Positions 59,349 through 64,000 of a stretch of DNA of 64,000 bases are shown here, in pieces; position 1 is the stretch's first letter; each line of letters starts with the position of its first letter. Location: contig NZ_PEFE01000001.1 in NCBI RefSeq assembly GCF_002754315.1, positions 2,790,001 through 2,854,000 on the forward strand. The letters run 5' to 3'. The notes under the pieces are model-generated. The model was not told the DNA's origin. It searched no databases and saw nothing but the letters and a program-made list of their open reading frames with translations. A program made the translations under genes and the position numbers. The DNA is from Flavobacterium sp. 11. GTDB lineage: Bacteria > Bacteroidota > Bacteroidia > Flavobacteriales > Flavobacteriaceae.

Positions 59349-60578
59349 GTGAGTCAAATCAATAAGCTTAAAATATTCAATGATCCCATTTATGGGTTTA
59401 TTACCATTCCAAATGCCTTAATCTACGATTTAGTTCAGCATCCTTATTTTCAACGTTTGCGTCGAATTTCTCAAATGGGATTATCGTATTTAGTATATCC
59501 TGGCGCAAATCACACCCGTTTTCATCATGCTTTAGGTTGTATGCATTTGATGCAAAAAGCGGTAGATGTATTGCGTTTTAAAGGCGTTTTAATATCTCCC
59601 GAAGAAGAAAACGCATTATATATTGCTATTTTGTTGCATGATATAGGTCACGGACCGTTTTCACATGCTATGGAAAAAAGCATTGTTGAAGATGTACATC
59701 ACGAAGAAATCTCTTTGCTATTTATGAACCAATTGAATGTAGAATTTAACGGTCAGTTAAGTTTGGCAATTCAGGTTTTTAAAGGGGAATACAACAGAAA
59801 ATTTATGTTACAGTTGATTTCCAGTCAATTGGACATGGATCGAATGGATTATTTGAAACGCGATAGCTTTTATTCTGGAGTGGCAGAAGGAAATGTCAAC
59901 TCGGAACGATTGATTCAAATGATGAATGTCGTGGACGATTATTTGGTAATTGAAGAAAAAGGAATTTACTCTGTAGAGAAATTTTTGATGTCCAGACGAT
60001 TGATGTATTGGCAGGCGTATTTACACAAAACCAGTTTGGTAGCAGAGTTAATTTTGATGAAAATCTTAAAACGCGCCAAAGAATTGACTTTAAAAGGAGT
60101 GCAATTACCATGCAGCGAGCCTTTATTGTTTTTTATGCAAAACAAAGTAACCATAGATACTTTTGATGCTGAAACCTTGGATTTATTTGCTCAATTAGAT
60201 GATTTTGATATTATTGGCGCATTAAAAGCTTGGCAAAAACAAGATGATTTTATATTATCATCTTTAAGCAAAATGATTGTCAATCGGGATTTATTAAAAA
60301 TAAAACTAACTAGTGAAAAAGTAGCGATTGAAGAATTGCATCCACTAAAGGAGCGTTTTGCATTGGAAAATAATATTTCATTATTAGAAACTAATTATTT
60401 TATTTTTAAAGGCAAAATAAAAAATCAAGCGTATAGCAAAGAAGCCGAACCGATACGAATTTTGAAAAAAGACAGCACAATTGAGGATGTTATAGAATCT
60501 TCTGACCAGCTGAATTTAAAATCGTTATCTAAATTAGTGACTAAATATTATATCTGTTTCCCAAAACAACTGCTATAA
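59349..60578 (+). CDS. HD-domain phosphohydrolase (dGTPase/SAMHD1-like)
   Basis: 409 residues from the GTG at 59349 (SQINKLKIFNDPIYGFITIP). Metal-binding HD residues: HTRFHHALGCMHLMQ, LLHDIGHGPFSHAMEKS, and the third Asp in LDMDRMDYLKRDSFYSG. This is the SAMHD1-like branch of HD hydrolases, which act on deoxynucleoside triphosphates or other nucleotides; substrate not established. The C-terminal third is less typical. It stands immediately before the lipid A genes, a gene order often seen in Flavobacteriia. Confidence 0.9.
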   Translation: MSQINKLKIFNDPIYGFITIPNALIYDLVQHPYFQRLRRISQMGLSYLVYPGANHTRFHHALGCMHLMQKAVDVLRFKGVLISPEEENALYIAILLHDIGHGPFSHAMEKSIVEDVHHEEISLLFMNQLNVEFNGQLSLAIQVFKGEYNRKFMLQLISSQLDMDRMDYLKRDSFYSGVAEGNVNSERLIQMMNVVDDYLVIEEKGIYSVEKFLMSRRLMYWQAYLHKTSLVAELILMKILKRAKELTLKGVQLPCSEPLLFFMQNKVTIDTFDAETLDLFAQLDDFDIIGALKAWQKQDDFILSSLSKMIVNRDLLKIKLTSEKVAIEELHPLKERFALENNISLLETNYFIFKGKIKNQAYSKEAEPIRILKKDSTIEDVIESSDQLNLKSLSKLVTKYYICFPKQLL

Positions 60579-60605
60579 AAAGGTCATTTAAAATCTATTT
60601 TTTTA

Positions 60606-60613
60606 TATTTTTG
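60606..60613 (+). promoter_or_regulatory. -7 box immediately before lpxD
   Basis: TATTTTTG, exact match to TAnnTTTG, ending only five bases before the lpxD ATG at 60619. If used, transcription would start at or near the start codon. Confidence 0.4.
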
Positions 60614-60618
60614 TCGCA

Positions 60619-61662
60619 ATGAAATTTACAGCAGAACAAATAGCGGGGATTTTAGAAGGTGAAGTTGTTGGGAATCCCAAGGCGGAAGTTTTTAGATTGT
60701 CAAAAATCGAAGAAGGCAGTGAGGGATCGCTAACTTTTTTATCAAATCCTAAATATCTTAATTATATATATTCTACAAAAGCCTCAGTAACAATTGTTAA
60801 TGACACTTTTGTGCCAGAATCACCTTTAACCACTACATTAATAAAAGTGGAAGATGCGTATGCCGCATTTTCTAAATTATTGGAGTTTTACAATCAGGTG
60901 AAATTGAATAAAAATGGAATTGAGCAACCTTCTTTCCTTTCAGAAAGTGTAAAATACGGAGATAAGTTATATCTTGGTAGCTTTAGTTATGTGGGTGAGA
61001 ATGTAGTTTTGGGTGAAAATGTAAAAATATATCCTAATTGTTTCGTGGGGGATAATGTGGTAATAGGGGATAATGTAATATTGTTCGCTGGCGCAAAAAT
61101 ATATTCGGAGACTGTAATTGGGAATAATTGTACCATTCATTCCGGTGCTATAATAGGCGCTGATGGTTTTGGTTTTGCACCTAATCCAGACGGAACCTAC
61201 ACTAAGATTCCGCAGATAGGTAATGTAATTATTGAAGATAATGTAGATATAGGCTCATGTACTACAATAGACAGAGCTACAATGGGGTCAACAATTATTA
61301 GAAAAGGAGTAAAGCTTGACAATCAAATTCAGATTGCCCATAATGTAGAAATTGGTGAGAACACCGTAATTGCTGCTCAAACAGGAGTTGCAGGTTCTAC
61401 AAAAATTGGAAAAAGTGGTATGATTGGTGGACAAGTTGGAATCTCTGGACATTTAACTATTGGTAATAATGTTCGAATCCAAGCGCAATCAGGTGTGGGA
61501 CGTAATATAAAAGATGATGAAATCTTGCAAGGAAGCCCTACATTTGGATACAATGATTTTAGTAAATCATATGTTCATTTTAAGAATTTGCCTAAAATTG
61601 TTGCAGAAATAGAAGAATTAAAAAAACAAATATTAAACCAAAAAAATGGAAACAATGGTTAA
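60619..61662 (+). CDS. lpxD: UDP-3-O-(3-hydroxyacyl)glucosamine N-acyltransferase
   Basis: 347 residues. An N-terminal uridine-binding domain (about 1-95; [29 protein letters not shown]) is followed by a long left-handed hexapeptide beta helix (IGxx repeats, about 100-320) with catalytic His in [11 protein letters not shown] and the signature [22 protein letters not shown]. Third step of lipid A synthesis: N-acylation of UDP-3-O-acylglucosamine in the cytoplasm. Its end overlaps the lpxC/fabZ start, so translation is coupled. Confidence 0.95.
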   Translation: MKFTAEQIAGILEGEVVGNPKAEVFRLSKIEEGSEGSLTFLSNPKYLNYIYSTKASVTIVNDTFVPESPLTTTLIKVEDAYAAFSKLLEFYNQVKLNKNGIEQPSFLSESVKYGDKLYLGSFSYVGENVVLGENVKIYPNCFVGDNVVIGDNVILFAGAKIYSETVIGNNCTIHSGAIIGADGFGFAPNPDGTYTKIPQIGNVIIEDNVDIGSCTTIDRATMGSTIIRKGVKLDNQIQIAHNVEIGENTVIAAQTGVAGSTKIGKSGMIGGQVGISGHLTIGNNVRIQAQSGVGRNIKDDEILQGSPTFGYNDFSKSYVHFKNLPKIVAEIEELKKQILNQKNGNNG

Positions 61663-63043
61663 ACAGAAGACCATCAAAACAGAAATTTCGCTAACTGGAG
61701 TTGGATTACACACAGGAAAAGAAGTAAAAATGACTTTTAAACCTGCTCCAGTAAATAATGGTTTTACTTTTGTTCGAGTAGATCTGGAAGGACAACCTAT
61801 TATTGAAGCAGATGCTAATTATGTTGTAAACACGCAAAGAGGAACCAATTTAGAAAAATTAGGCGTAAAAATTCAGACACCTGAACATGTTTTAGCAGCA
61901 CTAATTGGTTGCGATTTAGATAATGTAATCATCGAATTGAATGCTTCTGAACTTCCTATTATGGATGGTTCTTCAAAATATTTTGTTGAAGCGCTTGAAA
62001 AAGCAGAAATTGAAGAACAAAACGCTAAAAGAAATGTATATGTAGTAAAAGAAGTAATTTCTTTTACAGATGAAGCTTCTGGAAGTGAAATATTGGTAAT
62101 GCCAAACGATCATTATTCAGTTACTGCAATGGTAGATTTTGGTACTAAAATACTTGGTACTCAAAATGCTACAATGAAAAGCATCTCAGATTTTAAAACG
62201 GAAATATCGGAGTCTAGAACCTTCAGTTTTTTACATGAATTAGAATCATTGTTAGAAAATGGTTTGATAAAAGGTGGCGATTTAAATAATGCTATTGTAT
62301 ACGTAGATAAAGAAATATCGGCAGCTACAATGGAAAATTTAAAAGTTGCTTTTGGAAAAGACGAAATTACAGTTAAACCAAATGGAATTTTAGACAATCT
62401 TACTTTGCATTATCCAAATGAAGCGGCAAGACACAAATTACTTGATGTAGTAGGTGATTTAGCTTTAATTGGAACAAGAATTCAAGGTAAAGTAATTGCT
62501 AATAAACCAGGACATTTTGTAAATACACAGTTTGCCAAAAAAATGGCAAAAATCATAAAAATCGAACAAAGGAATTATGTTCCTGTTTATGATTTACATC
62601 AAGAACCTTTGATGGACATTCATAAAATTATGGCTGTTTTACCTCATAGGCCACCGTTTTTATTGATTGACAGAATCATTGAAATGTCTGAAACCCATGT
62701 TGTGGGGATGAAAAATGTTACAATGAATGAGAATTTCTTTGTGGGACATTTTCCTGAAGCTCCAGTAATGCCGGGTGTTTTAATTGTTGAAGCAATGGCA
62801 CAAACGGGTGGAATTCTAGTTTTAAGCACAGTTCCGGATCCTGAAAATTATTTGACTTATTTTATGAAAATAGATAATGTTAAATTCAAACATAAAGTAT
62901 TGCCTGGTGATACCTTAATTTTTAAGTGTGATTTAATTACGCCTATCAGAAGAGGAATTTGTCACATGCAAGCAAATGCTTACGCAAATGGAAAACTAGT
63001 TGCTGAAGCAGAATTAATGGCACAAATTGCTAAGAAACAGTAA
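61655..63043 (+). CDS. Bifunctional LpxC deacetylase / FabZ dehydratase
   Basis: 462 residues from the ATG at 61655 ([21 protein letters not shown]), which gives an 8-base overlap with lpxD; ATG at 61646 is possible. Residues about 1-305: LpxC, with [30 protein letters not shown] (zinc His), [12 protein letters not shown], and the later H-x-x-x-D pattern in [17 protein letters not shown]. Residues about 315-460: FabZ, with the [13 protein letters not shown] active-site His and [19 protein letters not shown] with the catalytic Glu. The fusion joins the committed lipid A step to fatty acid dehydration and is typical for Bacteroidota. Confidence 0.96.
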   Translation: MVKQKTIKTEISLTGVGLHTGKEVKMTFKPAPVNNGFTFVRVDLEGQPIIEADANYVVNTQRGTNLEKLGVKIQTPEHVLAALIGCDLDNVIIELNASELPIMDGSSKYFVEALEKAEIEEQNAKRNVYVVKEVISFTDEASGSEILVMPNDHYSVTAMVDFGTKILGTQNATMKSISDFKTEISESRTFSFLHELESLLENGLIKGGDLNNAIVYVDKEISAATMENLKVAFGKDEITVKPNGILDNLTLHYPNEAARHKLLDVVGDLALIGTRIQGKVIANKPGHFVNTQFAKKMAKIIKIEQRNYVPVYDLHQEPLMDIHKIMAVLPHRPPFLLIDRIIEMSETHVVGMKNVTMNENFFVGHFPEAPVMPGVLIVEAMAQTGGILVLSTVPDPENYLTYFMKIDNVKFKHKVLPGDTLIFKCDLITPIRRGICHMQANAYANGKLVAEAELMAQIAKKQ

Positions 63044-63113
63044 TTTTTTTGTTGATTTGGTTAATCGTGTATTCGGTTAATCGATTAAACAGTTAAACGA
63101 TTAAACAAAGAAT

Positions 63114-63899
63114 ATGAATCAACCACTAGCCTATGTTCATCCAGGCGCCAAAATCGCCAAAAATGTTGTCATTGAACCATTTACAACCATTCACAATAAT
63201 GTAGTTATTGGGGACGGAACTTGGATTGGTTCGAATGTTACCATAATGGAAGGCGCAAGAATTGGAAAAAATTGTAATATATTCCCTGGTGCAGTTATTT
63301 CGGCAGTTCCACAGGATTTAAAATTTGGTGGAGAAGATTCTTTAGCAATAATTGGAGACAATTGTACCATCAGAGAATGTGTAACTATCAATAGAGGAAC
63401 AATTGCATCCGGACAAACTACTTTAGGGAATAATTGTTTGGTAATGGCAACTGCACACATTGCTCATGATTGTCATATTGGCGATAATGCAATTATTGTA
63501 AATGGAGTAGCTTTGGCAGGTCACGTTACTGTAGGTAAATTTGCGGTTATCGGTGGATTGGCAGCAATACATCAATTTATTCAAATTGGTGATCATGCCA
63601 TGATATCAGGTGGATCTTTGGTAAGAAAAGATGTTCCTCCTTATACAAAAGCAGCAAAAGAACCGTTGTCGTATGTTGGAATTAACTCTGTTGGATTGAG
63701 AAGACGCGGTTTTACAACTGAAAAAATCAGAGAAATTCAAGATATTTATAGAATTCTATACCAAAAAAATTACAATACAACTCAAGCTTTGGGTATTATT
63801 GAAGCAGAGATGGAAGCGACACCGGAAAGAGATGAAATCATTGATTTTATTCGAAATTCATCAAGAGGAGTAATGAAAGGATATTCTGGAAACTACTAA
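63114..63899 (+). CDS. lpxA: UDP-N-acetylglucosamine O-acyltransferase
   Basis: 261 residues. Hexapeptide-repeat beta helix (about 1-185), starting AYVHPGAKIAKNVVIEPFTTIHNNVVIGDG, with the catalytic His in CLVMATAHIAHDCHIG and the family block VPQDLKFGGEDS. The C-terminal helical domain (about 190-260) has GLRRRGFTTEKIREIQDIYRILYQ. First step of lipid A synthesis: O-acylation of UDP-GlcNAc. Third of the lpxD - lpxC/fabZ - lpxA set and followed by efp. Confidence 0.96.
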   Translation: MNQPLAYVHPGAKIAKNVVIEPFTTIHNNVVIGDGTWIGSNVTIMEGARIGKNCNIFPGAVISAVPQDLKFGGEDSLAIIGDNCTIRECVTINRGTIASGQTTLGNNCLVMATAHIAHDCHIGDNAIIVNGVALAGHVTVGKFAVIGGLAAIHQFIQIGDHAMISGGSLVRKDVPPYTKAAKEPLSYVGINSVGLRRRGFTTEKIREIQDIYRILYQKNYNTTQALGIIEAEMEATPERDEIIDFIRNSSRGVMKGYSGNY

Positions 63900-63954
63900 A
63901 AAAAGTAGTTTTTAGTTACCAAAAAATAAAAATAGTAATAAAAATAAAAAAATA

Positions 63955-64000
63955 ATGGCATCTACATCAGATATTAAAAACGGATTGTGTATTAAATACA
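63955..64000 (+). CDS. efp: Elongation factor P (3' part outside window)
   Basis: Only 15 codons are visible, starting MASTSDIKNGLCIKY, the characteristic N-terminus of Bacteroidota EF-P. EF-P relieves ribosome stalling at polyproline stretches. It follows lpxA by 55 bases, as in other Flavobacteriia. Identity is inferred from the short N-terminus plus position. Confidence 0.85.
   Translation, partial: MASTSDIKNGLCIKY

Noticed and set aside
61655..63043. LpxC-FabZ fusion as a novel gene fusion
   Set aside because: This fusion is well known and general in Bacteroidota.

Overview
This window looks like chromosomal DNA of a Flavobacterium-like member of the Flavobacteriaceae (Bacteroidota). 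The DNA is AT-rich. Several starts are preceded by the Bacteroidota-type -7 box TAnnTTTG and lack a clear Shine-Dalgarno sequence. The gene content is typical of the family: PorX (regulator of type IX secretion), a fused LpxC-FabZ, a six-domain ribosomal protein S1, EttA and DUF4258/DUF779 proteins. The first gene (nucleoside-type MFS permease) and the last (efp) are cut by the window edges. No rRNA, tRNA or CRISPR array was recognised.

Layout. 1-9 kb: nucleoside permease end, rpsA with a structured leader, a secreted fasciclin protein, pheT, and an aldehyde dehydrogenase/DUF779 pair. 9-19 kb (minus strand): an AraC-type regulator broken by a one-base frameshift, a bestrophin-like channel, a three-gene RND efflux operon with no local regulator, and recG. 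19-29 kb: a degenerate M23-like protein, DUF1697, a small lipoprotein, a secreted aminopeptidase P, a GAF histidine kinase, a PP-loop ATPase, a REP-type Y1 transposase carrying a palindrome inside its own reading frame, an M1 peptidase and a TauE-type transporter. 29-46 kb: mainly housekeeping genes (UvrD/PcrA helicase, YrdC/TsaC, OmpA lipoprotein, GT2, holA, ettA, MutS2-like, ung, ald, tsaE, porX), interrupted at 39 kb by a GIY-YIG gene bracketed by two long palindromic repeats.

47-50 kb is the accessory patch. Two small orphan genes (a membrane protein and a lipoprotein) are each followed by a ~140-bp imperfect palindrome resembling a gene-cassette recombination site. One palindrome is split by a complete IS110-family element. 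The element's upstream non-coding region folds like a bridge RNA and carries a 10-nt complement of the DNA next to the other end of the element. 51-58 kb: a second RND operon, this one starting with its own GbsR/MarR-type repressor and a clear inverted-repeat operator. 58-64 kb: a DUF1080 protein, an HD phosphohydrolase, and the lipid A block lpxD - lpxC/fabZ - lpxA leading into efp.

Functional threads: two RND pumps with different control; two t6A-tRNA modification genes (tsaC-type and tsaE); DNA repair genes (recG, uvrD/pcrA, mutS2-like, ung); and lipid A synthesis. Three unrelated small mobile systems use palindromes: the Y1/REP gene, the GIY-YIG unit and the IS110/cassette patch. A fourth, gene-less hairpin repeat family is present in three copies. 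All function calls come from reading motifs and family resemblance; no database search was run.
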